From Marinilongibacter aquaticus (lineage in GTDB: Bacteria; Bacteroidota; Bacteroidia; Cytophagales; Spirosomataceae), in contig NZ_CP083757.1 of the NCBI RefSeq assembly GCF_020149935.1, forward strand, positions 1,881,001-1,945,000: a stretch of 64,000 nt of DNA, written 5' to 3'. Numbering within the stretch: the stretch's first letter is position 1; each line of letters opens with the position of its first letter. Position numbers and translations under genes: made by a program. The notes beneath the pieces are model-generated. The model did no database searches and was not told the DNA's origin. It worked only from the letters and a program-made list of their open reading frames with translations. Of the stretch, positions 1 to 9,609 are shown in pieces.

Positions 1-628
1 AGTCGTCGTAGCTAAGGTTGAATTTCTTCAGCGTTTCTTCAGGTACACCGTCCCATACATTTGGTGTATTTCCTCGGTAATCCAAATCTTTTACACCTAT
101 TTCCGAAGTGTAGAAACCTGTGGTGGTCAAATCACGCATTTTATTGAAAAACGCTACGCCTTGCGACATTTCAGGTTTTGCTTCTTCTGGGTAGGCAATT
201 TGGTCCACCAATTTCAAACGATCGGCCTTGCTTGCATCCACAAACTTTTTACCGAACTGTTTCACCGATTCTCTATCCAACCACATCAAACCTCCACGCA
301 TGGGAATTTGATGGTAAGGCATATCTTTTACAATAAACTCGATGAACTCGGGCACACCTGCTTCTGTAGCTGAACCCGATTTGCTGTCTGCTGGAATGAT
401 GATATCGGCCAAAATTGCGATAGTTGCCATCTCGTGCGGGTTGAAGAATACTTGATCATTCAACTCCTGATTGTGCAAAATTTCGGCTTTGGTAAAACCA
501 TCCTTTGCATCGGGCAAATCATCTTTTAAAGGTTTCTTAAGTGGAGCTTCGTTGGCCATTACTTTGCCACTTACTGCCACTCCAGCTGTACCTAATCCAA
601 TATTTTTTAAGACGTCTCTTCTTTTCAT
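1..628 (-). CDS. Gluconate 2-dehydrogenase subunit 3 family protein (3' end outside window)
   Basis: Small subunit that in known systems accompanies a membrane-associated GMC-type flavin dehydrogenase and helps export it. The start at 628 gives an N-terminus MKRRDVLKNIGLGTAGVA, a twin-arginine (Tat) signal, so the protein probably leaves the cytoplasm folded, carrying its partner. The body has the family-type stretch HEMATIAILADIIIPADS, near residue 55. About 209 codons are present and the reading frame runs off the left edge, so the C-terminus is missing. It lies 17 bp downstream of the GMC oxidoreductase, almost certainly in the same operon. A cytochrome c subunit, often the third partner, is not in the window. 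The substrate is not evident. Confidence 0.88.
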   Translation of the reverse strand, partial: MKRRDVLKNIGLGTAGVAVSGKVMANEAPLKKPLKDDLPDAKDGFTKAEILHNQELNDQVFFNPHEMATIAILADIIIPADSKSGSATEAGVPEFIEFIVKDMPYHQIPMRGGLMWLDRESVKQFGKKFVDASKADRLKLVDQIAYPEEAKPEMSQGVAFFNKMRDLTTTGFYTSEIGVKDLDYRGNTPNVWDGVPEETLKKFNLSYDD

Positions 629-645
629 TTTCTTTCGGTTTTGGC

Positions 646-2379
646 TTACAAATTCCCTTTTTTCACTTCAGACAACATATAATCTGAGGCACGCATACTC
701 AAGGCCAAGATAGTCCATGTTGGGTTCTTGTCTGCTTGAGAAACAAAAGGCCCTCCGTCTACAACGAAGAGGTTTTTCACATCATGAGCTTGGCAATAGC
801 CGTTCAAAGCCGACTTGTTTTTGTCGCTTCCCATACGCACAGTACCCACTTCGTGGATAATACGACCGGGTGCGGCTAAACCGTAATTCGAGTCGGCTCC
901 AGGTTTTTCGCCCATTGGCACACCGCCCATCGAAATGATAATTTCTTCGAAAGTATCTTGCATGTGTTTCGCCTGATTGATTTCGTGGTCGCTCCACGTG
1001 TAATTGAAACGCAATACAGGAATACCGTATCTATCCACCACATTCGGGTCGATTTCGCAATAGTTGTCTTCGCGGGCGATGGCTTCACCCCGACCCGACA
1101 TTCCAAATGTAGCTCCGTAGAAATAGCGAACGTCGTCTTTAAGTGAAGCTCCATAACCACCGGCTTTTTTGCCGTCGCGGAAACGTCCGTTCAGGTTTTG
1201 CATGCCCATACCTACACCGTAGCCCGGCTGATGCATACCCCCCCAATATTCGATGTGATAACCTCTTGGGAAATCCAATTTGGAATTATCCAACCACCAT
1301 GGCGAGTACACGTGCATTCCGCCTACACCGTCTTCGTTGTAACGGTCGCGGCCCACCAATGAAGGCATAAAGCCCATGCGGTCGGCTCCAGTAGAATCGT
1401 GCAAATATTTACCTACAACACCGGATGAATTGGCCAAACCATTGGAGAAACGAGAAGATTTGGAGTTCAACAACAGACGCGAAGACTCACAAGCACTGGC
1501 GGCCAAAATCACAATTTTACCACGCACAGTGAATTCGTTCTTCGTAATCTTATCCACATACGACACGCCAGTAGCTTTACCATTTTCATCGGTATGTACC
1601 TCGCGAGCCATGGCGTTGTTGATCAATGTCAAATTACCTGTTTTCAAAGCAGGTTTTACCAAAACAGAGGAAGACGAGAAATCGGCGTATGCCTGACAAC
1701 CCCTGTTACACTGGCTACAGTAAAAACAAGAACCACGCTCGTCGTTAATCGGTTTTGTTAAGATCGAAAGTCTAGAAGGAATGGTCAAAACACCTGTTTT
1801 TTTGTTTCCTTCCATTACCATCAATTCGTGCAACCTTGGTTTCGGTGGCGGCAAGAAAATACTATCCGGATCATTCGGCAAGCCTTCTCTTGTACCGAAT
1901 ACACCAATTAGCTTATCGACCTCGTCGTAATAAGGTGCCACATCTTCGTAGCTGATCGGCCAGTTTTCACCAAGGCCGTCGATGTCTTTTCTTTTGAAAT
2001 CTTTGGGGCCAAAACGCAAAGAGATACGTCCCCAGTGGTTGGTTCTTCCACCAAGCATTCTTGACCTGAACCAGTCAAACTTTGTACCGTCTTTGTGGGT
2101 ATAAGGCTCACCTTCAATATCCCAGCCACCCCAAGCGGCATCGAAATCACCAAAATTCCTGAATTTGGTTGAGGCACCTCTCCTTGGCGAATCCCAAGGA
2201 TTTTTCAGCTGCGTGATGTACTTCGAATCTCCTGGATCGTAAAAACCGCCTGCTTCAAGCATACATACTTTTGCACCGGCTTTTGTTAATTGGTAGGCGG
2301 CCATCCCCCCACCAGCTCCAGAACCCACTATCACCACATCATATTCCTTTGGAGCTTCTTTTATTTGAAAATCTTTCAT
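646..2379 (-). CDS. GMC-family FAD-dependent oxidoreductase (gluconate/sugar dehydrogenase-like)
   Basis: Large catalytic subunit that oxidises an alcohol group of a sugar or sugar acid using FAD. The dinucleotide-binding motif VVIVGSGAGGGMAAYQLTKA lies near residues 15-35. Further GMC features are GGRTNHWGR, a CFYCSQCNRGC cysteine cluster, and a C-terminal HEVGTVRMG with NPTWTILALSMRASDYM. I chose the ATG at 2379 (577 residues) because the Rossmann motif then begins at the usual distance; an in-frame ATG at 2412 adds 11 unconvincing residues. There is no signal peptide of its own, which fits export with the Tat-bearing small subunit encoded 17 bp downstream. The GMC/C-terminal domain assignment is firm; the substrate is not. 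Confidence 0.92.
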   Translation of the reverse strand: MKDFQIKEAPKEYDVVIVGSGAGGGMAAYQLTKAGAKVCMLEAGGFYDPGDSKYITQLKNPWDSPRRGASTKFRNFGDFDAAWGGWDIEGEPYTHKDGTKFDWFRSRMLGGRTNHWGRISLRFGPKDFKRKDIDGLGENWPISYEDVAPYYDEVDKLIGVFGTREGLPNDPDSIFLPPPKPRLHELMVMEGNKKTGVLTIPSRLSILTKPINDERGSCFYCSQCNRGCQAYADFSSSSVLVKPALKTGNLTLINNAMAREVHTDENGKATGVSYVDKITKNEFTVRGKIVILAASACESSRLLLNSKSSRFSNGLANSSGVVGKYLHDSTGADRMGFMPSLVGRDRYNEDGVGGMHVYSPWWLDNSKLDFPRGYHIEYWGGMHQPGYGVGMGMQNLNGRFRDGKKAGGYGASLKDDVRYFYGATFGMSGRGEAIAREDNYCEIDPNVVDRYGIPVLRFNYTWSDHEINQAKHMQDTFEEIIISMGGVPMGEKPGADSNYGLAAPGRIIHEVGTVRMGSDKNKSALNGYCQAHDVKNLFVVDGGPFVSQADKNPTWTILALSMRASDYMLSEVKKGNL

Positions 2380-2574
2380 AGACAGAGTTTGATTGGTATC
2401 ATTAATAAGCAAAAAAAGCGAATTATTTGAGAATTTGAAAGATCGCCTTTCTCAAATAAAAATCGAAATAGACCATCTTCTCAAATTCGGCAATTATCTA
2501 TTTAAAAACAAGAAGCTTAGCATTCTTTAAAGATTTTATTAATCCTTTGTTAACGCCCGATTCTTTGTTCCGAT

Positions 2575-3672
2575 TTATTTGATATGCCTGGCCAAAAAGA
2601 GCGAAAGGTCGAGAAATACTATTTTCGCCCGCACGTTTCGGTCGATATGAAATATAGCCGTATCGAACTCTTGGCTAATGACATCCAAATTGTTCACATT
2701 GAAAACTTTGGCGAAATTCCGTACAAAATCTTTCGATTGTGTGTCCAGCTTTACCAAATCGTCGTTGCCGCTGGCAACAAGAAATATTTCGCGAAAAACC
2801 CTTAACCCATAGGTCAAAATCTGCTTTTGTTCTTCTTTGCTCTTTCCATCGAAGATGTCGGCCATGGGCACCAAATCCAACAACTTAAAGGCATAGGCTT
2901 GCCGCATCCAATCGGCAAACCAAGTATGCATTCCTTCGTTTTTCGAGGACACGAGACTTCTGGCAGCGTGCATACTCCCTTCGGCCAAAACACTCAACTC
3001 TTCAGCTTTTTCTCTGGGCAAACCGCTATCCAGAAAAAATTGTACGATATCCTCATCGCTGAACTTGGGCACGGCAAAACGCTGTGCACGCGACAAAATG
3101 GTGGTAAGCAAGTTTTGGGCATCATTGCAAACCAAAAGGAAAATGGTTTTCTCGGGCGGTTCTTCCAACAATTTGAGCAAGGCATTGGCCGTGGCTATAC
3201 TCAAATATTCAGGCAGCCAGATATAGACCAATTTATAGCCTCCTTCAAAGGGTTTTAAAGACATTTGGCCAATTAATTTCCTAGCCTCTTCCACCGGAAT
3301 ATTTCCTTGCTTTATGCCTATTTTTTCAAACCAATCGGTGCTGTTTTGATATGGACTTTCGAGCACAAACTCACGCCATTCTTTTAGAAAGTTCTCAGAC
3401 AACACCTTTTTTCCTCCGGCTGTAGGAAAAACAAAAGTTACATCGGGATGAATCAGCTTGTTCATTTTATTGCAGGCTCCGCATTCGCCGCAAGCATCGA
3501 ATTCTCCCGGATTTTCGCAATTCAGATACGCACCAAAAGCCAAAGCCAAAGCCAAGTTGCCCGAACCTACTGCACCGTGAAACAAAAGGGCGTGGGCCAC
3601 ATGATTTTGCTTCACACCATGCACAAGTGTCTTCTTCTCTTTTTCCAGACCTATAATCTCATCAAACCGCAT
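2575..3672 (-). CDS. holB: DNA polymerase III delta' subunit
   Basis: Clamp-loader subunit, part of the complex that loads the beta sliding clamp at replication forks. The N-terminus has a P-loop-like GAVGSGNLALALAFG, where the usual GKT is replaced by GN, as expected for a subunit that does not hydrolyse ATP. A zinc-binding module CGECGACNK follows near residue 60, then LLKLLEEPPEKTIFLL and the sensor-type SRAQRF (SRC in many homologues). At 365 residues it is of normal size. The start overlaps the stop of the upstream GlmU-like gene by 11 bp, so the two are translationally linked. I am confident of the family; delta' is more likely than DnaX because it is short and lacks GKT. Confidence 0.88.
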   Translation of the reverse strand: MRFDEIIGLEKEKKTLVHGVKQNHVAHALLFHGAVGSGNLALALAFGAYLNCENPGEFDACGECGACNKMNKLIHPDVTFVFPTAGGKKVLSENFLKEWREFVLESPYQNSTDWFEKIGIKQGNIPVEEARKLIGQMSLKPFEGGYKLVYIWLPEYLSIATANALLKLLEEPPEKTIFLLVCNDAQNLLTTILSRAQRFAVPKFSDEDIVQFFLDSGLPREKAEELSVLAEGSMHAARSLVSSKNEGMHTWFADWMRQAYAFKLLDLVPMADIFDGKSKEEQKQILTYGLRVFREIFLVASGNDDLVKLDTQSKDFVRNFAKVFNVNNLDVISQEFDTAIFHIDRNVRAKIVFLDLSLFLARHIK

Positions 3673-4846
3673 CTTTCTGTTTGCCTTTGATGAACATTAA
3701 AATTTCTGTTTCTTCTTCCGTAAGTTGAGTATTTCTTCGGCTCATGGTCGCATTGATCACCTCAATGGCCTTTTCAAACCGATACGGTTCATAACCTTCT
3801 GCAGCTCCACCCCACGAAAACGAGCGAATAATTTTGGATTGAAAGCCCGCTCCAAAAACATTGCAACACACGCCTACGACCGACCCTGTATTGAACATCG
3901 TACTGATTCCTGCTTTGGAATAATCGCCCATAAAAGTACCGACAAAAGTTTCTCCGGTCGAAGTCATTTCATCTGTCAAATAGTCGAACAGCTTTACCGT
4001 ACCGTAGTCGTTTTTCAAATTCGATGCATTGGTATTGGCTCCCAAATTGCACCATTCTCCGATATAAGAATTGCCCAGAAAACCATCGTGGGCTTTATTC
4101 GAAGAAGCATAAAATATGGTGTTGCCCACTTCGCCGCCCACACGACAAGCCGGGCCAAGTGTCACGTTGTTTCGGATTTTCGCTCCGTAAGCCACTTTGG
4201 CTTCAGGACCAATGCTGCTTGGGCCAAGAATGATGGCTCCTTCTTGCACAATGGCATCTTTACCAATATACACGGGGCCGTCTTCGGCGTTGATGATGGC
4301 CGCTTTGATTTGCACACCTTCTTCCACGAAAATTTGATTTTCGCCGTACACACGCGTATGCGGATCGGCAATGCCCGCAGATTGACGCCCTGCCGTTATA
4401 TAGCGAAAGTCTTCCCGAATTTCGTCTCCGTTGTTCAGAAAAAGATCGGGAAGGTGTTTGATAGTCCGTGAATCAGCGGGTTCGAGTTCAGAAATTTTCG
4501 AGGCTCGTGTCAATTCCTGCGATGTCAGCTTTTCCTCCCCTCTGTAGGCCACCACCTCGAATCCAGAAACAATCACACCACCTATTTCTAATTTTTCAAT
4601 TAGCCCGATCAAAGTGTCGGTTGGTAAAAAGGACGAATTCACGAAATAGTTATCGTCCGTTTTGACCATTGCGAATTTTGTGGCCAAATATCCTTCAGTA
4701 TAAAAGGACACTTGGGCATTCAAACGCTTCTCCCACTTTTCTTTGATAGTCAGTATGCCTACACGCAAGCTTCCGATGGGTCGTGTGAGTGTAAGGGGTT
4801 TCAGGTGTTTCCTGAAATCAGAATCTTCGAACAGGATTATATTCAT
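3662..4846 (-). CDS. GlmU-like sugar nucleotidyltransferase / left-handed beta-helix protein
   Basis: A 394-residue protein with an N-terminal nucleotidyltransferase-like half (MNIILFEDSDFRKHLKPL, TRPIGSLRVG) and a C-terminal left-handed beta-helix of hexapeptide repeats (for example GKDAIVQEGAIILGPSSIG and AYGAKIRNNVTLG). The family is widespread in Bacteroidota and annotated as GlmU-like; it probably acts on a UDP-sugar precursor of the envelope, but the reaction is inferred. The classical GlmU signature with GTRM is absent, so it is probably not the canonical bifunctional GlmU. The start at 4846 is preferred to 4876 because the family begins MNIILFED. It overlaps holB by 11 bp. Confidence 0.8.
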   Translation of the reverse strand: MNIILFEDSDFRKHLKPLTLTRPIGSLRVGILTIKEKWEKRLNAQVSFYTEGYLATKFAMVKTDDNYFVNSSFLPTDTLIGLIEKLEIGGVIVSGFEVVAYRGEEKLTSQELTRASKISELEPADSRTIKHLPDLFLNNGDEIREDFRYITAGRQSAGIADPHTRVYGENQIFVEEGVQIKAAIINAEDGPVYIGKDAIVQEGAIILGPSSIGPEAKVAYGAKIRNNVTLGPACRVGGEVGNTIFYASSNKAHDGFLGNSYIGEWCNLGANTNASNLKNDYGTVKLFDYLTDEMTSTGETFVGTFMGDYSKAGISTMFNTGSVVGVCCNVFGAGFQSKIIRSFSWGGAAEGYEPYRFEKAIEVINATMSRRNTQLTEEETEILMFIKGKQKDAV

Positions 4847-4915
4847 ATCGAACAAATTTAAAGGCAATTTGCTCAATCTTACAATTCTGGACTATGAATT
4901 TCTCTGAAAATAAGC

Positions 4916-6511
4916 TTATTGCTTGGCGGTCATTTCGATAGCCATTTTCACTGCATTGTAGGCATTCACTTCGCCACCTGTAACGCTCAATGTACCGAAT
5001 TTAACCAGATCATCTGTACCCGGCTTTTTCACCACTTCTTCGCTTAGGTTAGTCACCGATTTGAGCAGTATTTCTTTCACCTGAGCGGCCGTCAAAGTCG
5101 GAAAATACGATTCGATCAAAGCCGCCACGCCCGTCACTGCCGGAGCGGCCATGCTCGTGCCTTGCTTTTCTTCGTATTTTGAACCCGGCACAGAAGAATA
5201 AATGGCCACTCCCGGAGCAAATACATCCACTTCATGCTGACCGTAATTGCTGAAGTTGGCCACCATCTCTTCTCCCTCTTTGTACGAAAGAGCCCCTACG
5301 GTAATCCAATTTTCGGCTTCGCCTCCAGAAAGATATTGCTTTGTGGGATAATGATTGGTTTTATCGATGTCTTCATTCTCATTTCCGGCAGCCGCTACAA
5401 TCAATACACCCTTTTCTTGGGCATATTTTACGGCCTCATCCACCCATTTCTTTTCGGGCGAATACGGTTTACCGAAACTCATATTGATTATACGTGCCCC
5501 GTTGTCTGCCGCATAGCGAATGGCATTGGCCACATCTTTGTCACGTTCGTCGCCATCGGGCACGGTACGCACAACCATGATTTCCACATTATCGGCTACA
5601 CCCAAAATACCCAAGTCGTTGTGCCTGTCGGCTGCAATAATACCCGAAACATGCGTTCCGTGCATTGCATTGGGCCCTATCACTTCGTTGTTACCGTATT
5701 TTCCGTACTCCAATTTATCGGGGTTGTCACCTACAATATCTCTGGCATTGTAATCCAAATTGTAATTGTAATTCAACTGCCCCTTGAAATGGTCGATCCC
5801 CTCTTGAATGGCCGCTTCATTGGCTCCTTGATCGGCCAAATACAACCAATACTTCTTCGCCTGACGCACTTTAATGTCTGCGGTTTCATCTGCTATGCCT
5901 TCTACATCGGCCTTGGTCAAATCCTTTTTGCCCAACTCGTTTCTTAGAAGGTCTTGAGCAGCCTGATAATTTTTCAACAAGCCCTCGTACATGGGTAAAT
6001 ATTGAGCTGCTTCGGCCTTTTTCTCGGCAATTTCCCTTTTGATTTTTTGGTATTCGTTGTACTCGTTTTTGAATTTCCGCACCTTTCTCTTTTTCGGATG
6101 CTCCCCAAAAAACTTATCGTACTTTACCATCAACCGGGCCGACTCCAATTGTTCTTGCTTGACATCACGCCCATCGGCACCTCCAATGAAATCCCAGCCG
6201 TTCACATCATCCACAAAGCCATTCTTGTCGTCGTCCACACCGTTTCCGGGCACCTCATCGGTATTCACCCAAATCTTGCTCTTGAGGTCTTCGTGTTCGA
6301 TATCGACTCCAGAATCCACCACGCCGACAATCACTTTTTGCGATTTACGCCCTTTGAGCAATTCATTATAAGCCTTTTCCACGCTCATGCCCCGCACACC
6401 ATCTTGGGCATAATCCAAATTAAACCAATTCGCTTTTGTTTGTAATTCTTGTGCGAATGCACTTCCAAGCGTGCCAAGCAATACGACTAAACTAAGAAAT
6501 TTCTGCATCAA
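4916..6511 (-). CDS. S8 family serine peptidase (subtilase), exported
   Basis: Secreted subtilisin-like protease of 531 residues. The N-terminus MMQKFLSLVVLLGTLGSAFA is a Sec signal peptide. The catalytic triad is readable: Asp66 in VGVVDSGVD, His284 in NAMHGTHVSG and Ser453 in GTSMAAPAVTG, with the oxyanion Asn377 in AAAGNEN. Between Asp and His sits a charged, partly coiled insertion of roughly 140 residues (about 115-250), a feature I associate with Bacteroidota subtilases. No type IX sorting domain is visible; the chain ends shortly after the catalytic domain. It probably acts in the periplasm or at the surface. It stands alone, 69 bp upstream of the GlmU-like gene. Confidence 0.93.
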   Translation of the reverse strand: MMQKFLSLVVLLGTLGSAFAQELQTKANWFNLDYAQDGVRGMSVEKAYNELLKGRKSQKVIVGVVDSGVDIEHEDLKSKIWVNTDEVPGNGVDDDKNGFVDDVNGWDFIGGADGRDVKQEQLESARLMVKYDKFFGEHPKKRKVRKFKNEYNEYQKIKREIAEKKAEAAQYLPMYEGLLKNYQAAQDLLRNELGKKDLTKADVEGIADETADIKVRQAKKYWLYLADQGANEAAIQEGIDHFKGQLNYNYNLDYNARDIVGDNPDKLEYGKYGNNEVIGPNAMHGTHVSGIIAADRHNDLGILGVADNVEIMVVRTVPDGDERDKDVANAIRYAADNGARIINMSFGKPYSPEKKWVDEAVKYAQEKGVLIVAAAGNENEDIDKTNHYPTKQYLSGGEAENWITVGALSYKEGEEMVANFSNYGQHEVDVFAPGVAIYSSVPGSKYEEKQGTSMAAPAVTGVAALIESYFPTLTAAQVKEILLKSVTNLSEEVVKKPGTDDLVKFGTLSVTGGEVNAYNAVKMAIEMTAKQ

Positions 6512-6602
6512 AGTGAGATTTGATAAATAGGCTGCGAAATAAGCAATTAACTAGCACAGTAAGAAACATATTGTACATAAATGGCCTATTTTGGTACTAA
6601 TT

Positions 6603-7901
6603 TTATTTAATCCGTACCTCAATCGGATTATCTCCCAGCATTTTCGGAGAAGAAATCTCGATACGCGAAACGGGTATGCCCAACGCAAACAATTCATAAC
6701 GCAAAGCATAGGCTCGATCATTGGCCAATTGCGAATTGCTCCCCACACCTTTTATTTCGATTTTATTGCTCGGATTTTTATTTAAATATCTGACAAGCTC
6801 GGCCACTTGCCCAATCCGATCGATCTCGGCACTTTCCGATTTGAAATTCAGCCCGCTCACTCCAAAGGATGCACCTGCATTCGCCAGTTTTTCAGCCATT
6901 GGACGGTTGTCCGTGGTCTTATTGGGGTCATCAGATTCCGGCTCGGTGTTTCTCACTGCGGGCACATAAGCTTTCGGGTTTTGCACTTTGGGCTTCTCGG
7001 CCACAGGCTTTGGCACATTGCTCGTTGCAGGGTTATTTTTTTCAGGAACAGTTGCCTTTTCAGGTACCGCTGCTTTCTCATCAGGCGGATAAACTTCTGA
7101 ATTTTCGGGCTCTTCCGTCTTATTTTCGGGAAGTCGTTCGATTTTGTCGAGTACATGCGTTTCGCGGTCGGGTACATGAGCGATTGCCCCAAGTCCTTTA
7201 TCTTCCGCCATGCGATCCCGAAATGCAAAATATACAGCACCAGCCAGTACCAAAGCCAACAAAACCCAAGTGAGCCTGTCGGGCTCGGGCTCTCCCTTTT
7301 TTTTCTTCTTTTTCGAACGCTTTCTTACCGGAAAAACCAATGGTTCTTCTTCCGTTTTCTCGATTTCTTCGCCCGTCAAAACAGAGGTGTGTACAGGCAA
7401 ATTCACATCCAACTCTTCCACTTTTTCCTGTGCACGTAAGAAGCTGGCCAACTCTATCGGACCAAAGTTTTTGAGCATTCTCTCTTTTCCAATCACACCC
7501 AAAACCAAGGGTGAAGCCAAATTTTGCAAGGCTTCGGCCTGTTCGGCACCGAAACCGAAATTGCTCTCCAAAAAATGTATTCTTTCTTTGAACCGACTGC
7601 CCAAGAAATAAGAATTGATGTTTCGGCCAATGGAAACCAGAAGGTCCAACTTTTCATCCTGCTCGGCAATGTTGTGCAAATTGTTCAGCAAACTGCCCGT
7701 ATGCCCGCCATCTTCGATGACTTGGAGTATGGATTTTGCCCCTCGCACGGTTTGTGCAATTTCAATAAGACCCCGCACAAAGTGATCAGAAGCCCACTCC
7801 AAAGCAAGCCTCAGCATTCGCGAGGGCTCGTCTAGATAAACCGCCAGTTTATCCAACACAGCGGCATCTATTTTTTGCATCAAGTTTTTTGTTACCTCCA
7901 T
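6603..7901 (-). CDS. DUF937-like / transmembrane / OmpA-like fusion protein
   Basis: A 432-residue protein of unknown function with three parts. Residues 1 to about 165 are alpha-helical and resemble DUF937 (LLNNLHNIAEQDEKLDLLVS). After a very basic stretch (RKRSKKKKKKGEPEP) comes one transmembrane helix at about 211-227 (WVLLALVLAGAVYFAF). A proline- and glutamate-rich linker to about residue 330 leads to a C-terminal OmpA-like half with SESAEIDRIGQVAELVRYLN and KIEIKGVGSNSQLANDRAYA, which would bind or lie near peptidoglycan. The order implies a cytoplasmic N-terminus and a periplasmic C-terminus. No signal peptide is present. It is probably a single-gene unit. Confidence 0.75.
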   Translation of the reverse strand: MEVTKNLMQKIDAAVLDKLAVYLDEPSRMLRLALEWASDHFVRGLIEIAQTVRGAKSILQVIEDGGHTGSLLNNLHNIAEQDEKLDLLVSIGRNINSYFLGSRFKERIHFLESNFGFGAEQAEALQNLASPLVLGVIGKERMLKNFGPIELASFLRAQEKVEELDVNLPVHTSVLTGEEIEKTEEEPLVFPVRKRSKKKKKKGEPEPDRLTWVLLALVLAGAVYFAFRDRMAEDKGLGAIAHVPDRETHVLDKIERLPENKTEEPENSEVYPPDEKAAVPEKATVPEKNNPATSNVPKPVAEKPKVQNPKAYVPAVRNTEPESDDPNKTTDNRPMAEKLANAGASFGVSGLNFKSESAEIDRIGQVAELVRYLNKNPSNKIEIKGVGSNSQLANDRAYALRYELFALGIPVSRIEISSPKMLGDNPIEVRIK

Positions 7902-8432
7902 TTTTTCAACTTAGCCAAATGCGGCCTCAAAAGAAGCACACATCGAAACGCTATCCAATATATAAAATGTACACTATTTAACCTGAACTCCCAAGACATC
8001 GAGAAAACAAAGATAATTGGGAGGCCTTATCCGAGGCGATTTTTGATCAGACTTTCTTCAATAGAAAGCACAATGTTACCACTTTCGAATACGCACTTCC
8101 TTTTAAACAGCAAACAAAGAAATGGCTTTAGCATTACACCACCCTCACCACGGCTGAAGATCGATTACCTTGCTTCAAAAGGATATCAAATTTGGATAAT
8201 CTGATCAAAAAAGGTAGAGTTCAACAAATAGAAGTTAGAATTAGAAATACTTTTTACTTGTTTAAGTCAAACCCCTCGTCGCCTCTATTTTGGGTTTGAT
8301 ACAAATCAGATATAGACTTAGAATCAGCAACGCATGCAGGTCCTCTGAAATGATATTTTGACCAATGAAAGTTTTATTTATGGGTTAGAGCATTCAACAA
8401 TACCTCAAGGAGCAATTGATAAACTGGTTAAA
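7902..8432. other. Gene-free intergenic stretch
   Basis: About 530 bp between the divergent-facing start of the DUF937/OmpA-like gene and the hairpin repeat. The reading frames in it are short and compositionally unlike the neighbouring proteins, so I see no supported gene. No tRNA-like or rho-independent structure was recognised. It could hold a decayed gene or the regulatory region of the DUF937/OmpA-like gene. Confidence 0.5.
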
Positions 8433-8505
8433 ACTCCGTTTCCCCCAGCGGAGTCTCCGTCAGGGACTCCGCTGGGGGAAACGGAGTCTCCGTCAGGGAC
8501 TCCGC
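8433..8505. repeat. Perfect 23-bp inverted repeat with a tandem partial copy (REP-like)
   Basis: Positions 8433-8455 are exactly complementary to 8465-8487, leaving a 9-base loop TCCGTCAGG, so a very stable GC-rich hairpin can form. The inner part (24 bp, beginning CGGAGTCTCCGTCAGG) occurs twice in tandem, at 8449-8472 and 8482-8505, 33 bp apart. The element ends 5 bp past the stop codon of the argE-like gene. It resembles repetitive extragenic palindromes. Nothing of the sort was noticed elsewhere in the window, so its repetitive nature in the genome is inferred. It may also act as a terminator or an mRNA 3' stabiliser. Confidence 0.85.
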
Positions 8506-8510
8506 GGATT

Positions 8511-9602
8511 TCACGCCAAAACACCGCTTTCAAAATGCATTTTCATCCTTTCCAGCAATTCCACATACTTATCGACCCCCTCTCGAATTTGACTCAAATG
8601 GATAAATTCATCGGCAGAATGCGACCTTGCCGAATCGCCAGGACCAAACTTCACCGTTTCGAAGGGCATCAAAGCTTGATCTGAAAGTGTGGGTGAACCG
8701 TAACAATGCAAACCCATTTCTTTGGCCACCAACCACACAGGATGTTCTTTCGAAACCCCACTCGAATTCAACCTGACAGAACGCGGCACCACCTCGCAAG
8801 ACACATTTTCTTTGATGATTTCCAAAGTTTCATCCAAAGTATATGCATCCGTAACCCGTACATCGACCGTCATTTTACAGCGGTCTGGCACCACGTTGTG
8901 CTGCGTGCCGGCCTCTATTACGGTCAAGGACATTTTCATTTTGCCCAATGTATCCGAAACCTTGGCAAATTCGTATTCCGCAAACCATTGCATATCGATC
9001 AAAGCCTTTGTAATCGCATTTTCCCCTTCATCGCGAGCGGCATGCCCAGGTTTCCCGTAGGCATAACAATCCAAAACCAAAAGCCCCTTTTCGGCCACCG
9101 CCAAATCGAGGGAAGTAGGCTCTCCGACAATGCCAAAATCCAATTTGGGCAATTTGGGCAACAGGGCCTCAATCCCATGCTTTCCTGAGACTTCCTCCTC
9201 TGCCGTAGCCGCCAAAACCAAATTGAAAGGCAAATCTGGCCGATAATAAAAATGAGTAAATGCAGCCAGCAAAGCCACCAAAGGGCCACCTGCATCATTA
9301 CTTCCCAAACCATAGAGTTTATCGTCTTCTACCGTTGGGGCAAAAGGATCTCGCGAATAACTGGCATTGGGTTTTACAGTATCGTGATGACTATTGAGCA
9401 AAACCGTGGGTTTTGCCTTGTCAAAGTGTGCATTCTTCGCCCATACATTGTTCATCAATCGAGAAAAAGGAATGTTTCTTTCCCGAAAATATTCCTCCAA
9501 AATATATGCCGTCCCCTCCTCTTCTCTACTGAAAGAGGGCTGGGCAATTAATTTTTTGAGCAATGCTATGGCATCTTCAGCCAAATGGGTTTCGGTTTTC
9601 AT
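8511..9602 (-). CDS. M20 family deacylase, probably N-acetyl(succinyl)-citrulline/ornithine deacetylase
   Basis: Zinc-dependent amidohydrolase (363 residues) that most likely removes the acyl group late in arginine synthesis. M20 metal-site motifs are present: LLNSHHDTVKPN (His, Asp) near residue 70, GLGSNDAGGP, the catalytic glutamate in AATAEEEVSGKHG, DFGIVGEPTSLD, and a C-terminal SARSHSADEFIH. The dimerisation segment has KPGHAARDEGENA. It follows argB with only 7 bp between them. In Bacteroidota the acyl group is often carried to the citrulline stage, so the substrate may be acyl-citrulline rather than acetylornithine; the sequence alone does not decide this. DapE is the other possible family member. 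Confidence 0.82.
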   Translation of the reverse strand: MKTETHLAEDAIALLKKLIAQPSFSREEEGTAYILEEYFRERNIPFSRLMNNVWAKNAHFDKAKPTVLLNSHHDTVKPNASYSRDPFAPTVEDDKLYGLGSNDAGGPLVALLAAFTHFYYRPDLPFNLVLAATAEEEVSGKHGIEALLPKLPKLDFGIVGEPTSLDLAVAEKGLLVLDCYAYGKPGHAARDEGENAITKALIDMQWFAEYEFAKVSDTLGKMKMSLTVIEAGTQHNVVPDRCKMTVDVRVTDAYTLDETLEIIKENVSCEVVPRSVRLNSSGVSKEHPVWLVAKEMGLHCYGSPTLSDQALMPFETVKFGPGDSARSHSADEFIHLSQIREGVDKYVELLERMKMHFESGVLA

Positions 9603-9609
9603 ACTATAT

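Noticed and set aside
7875..8204. Plus-strand open frame of about 109 codons across the DUF937/OmpA-like start and gene-free stretch
   Set aside because: It is partly antisense to the real gene, has no recognisable sequence pattern and no promoter.
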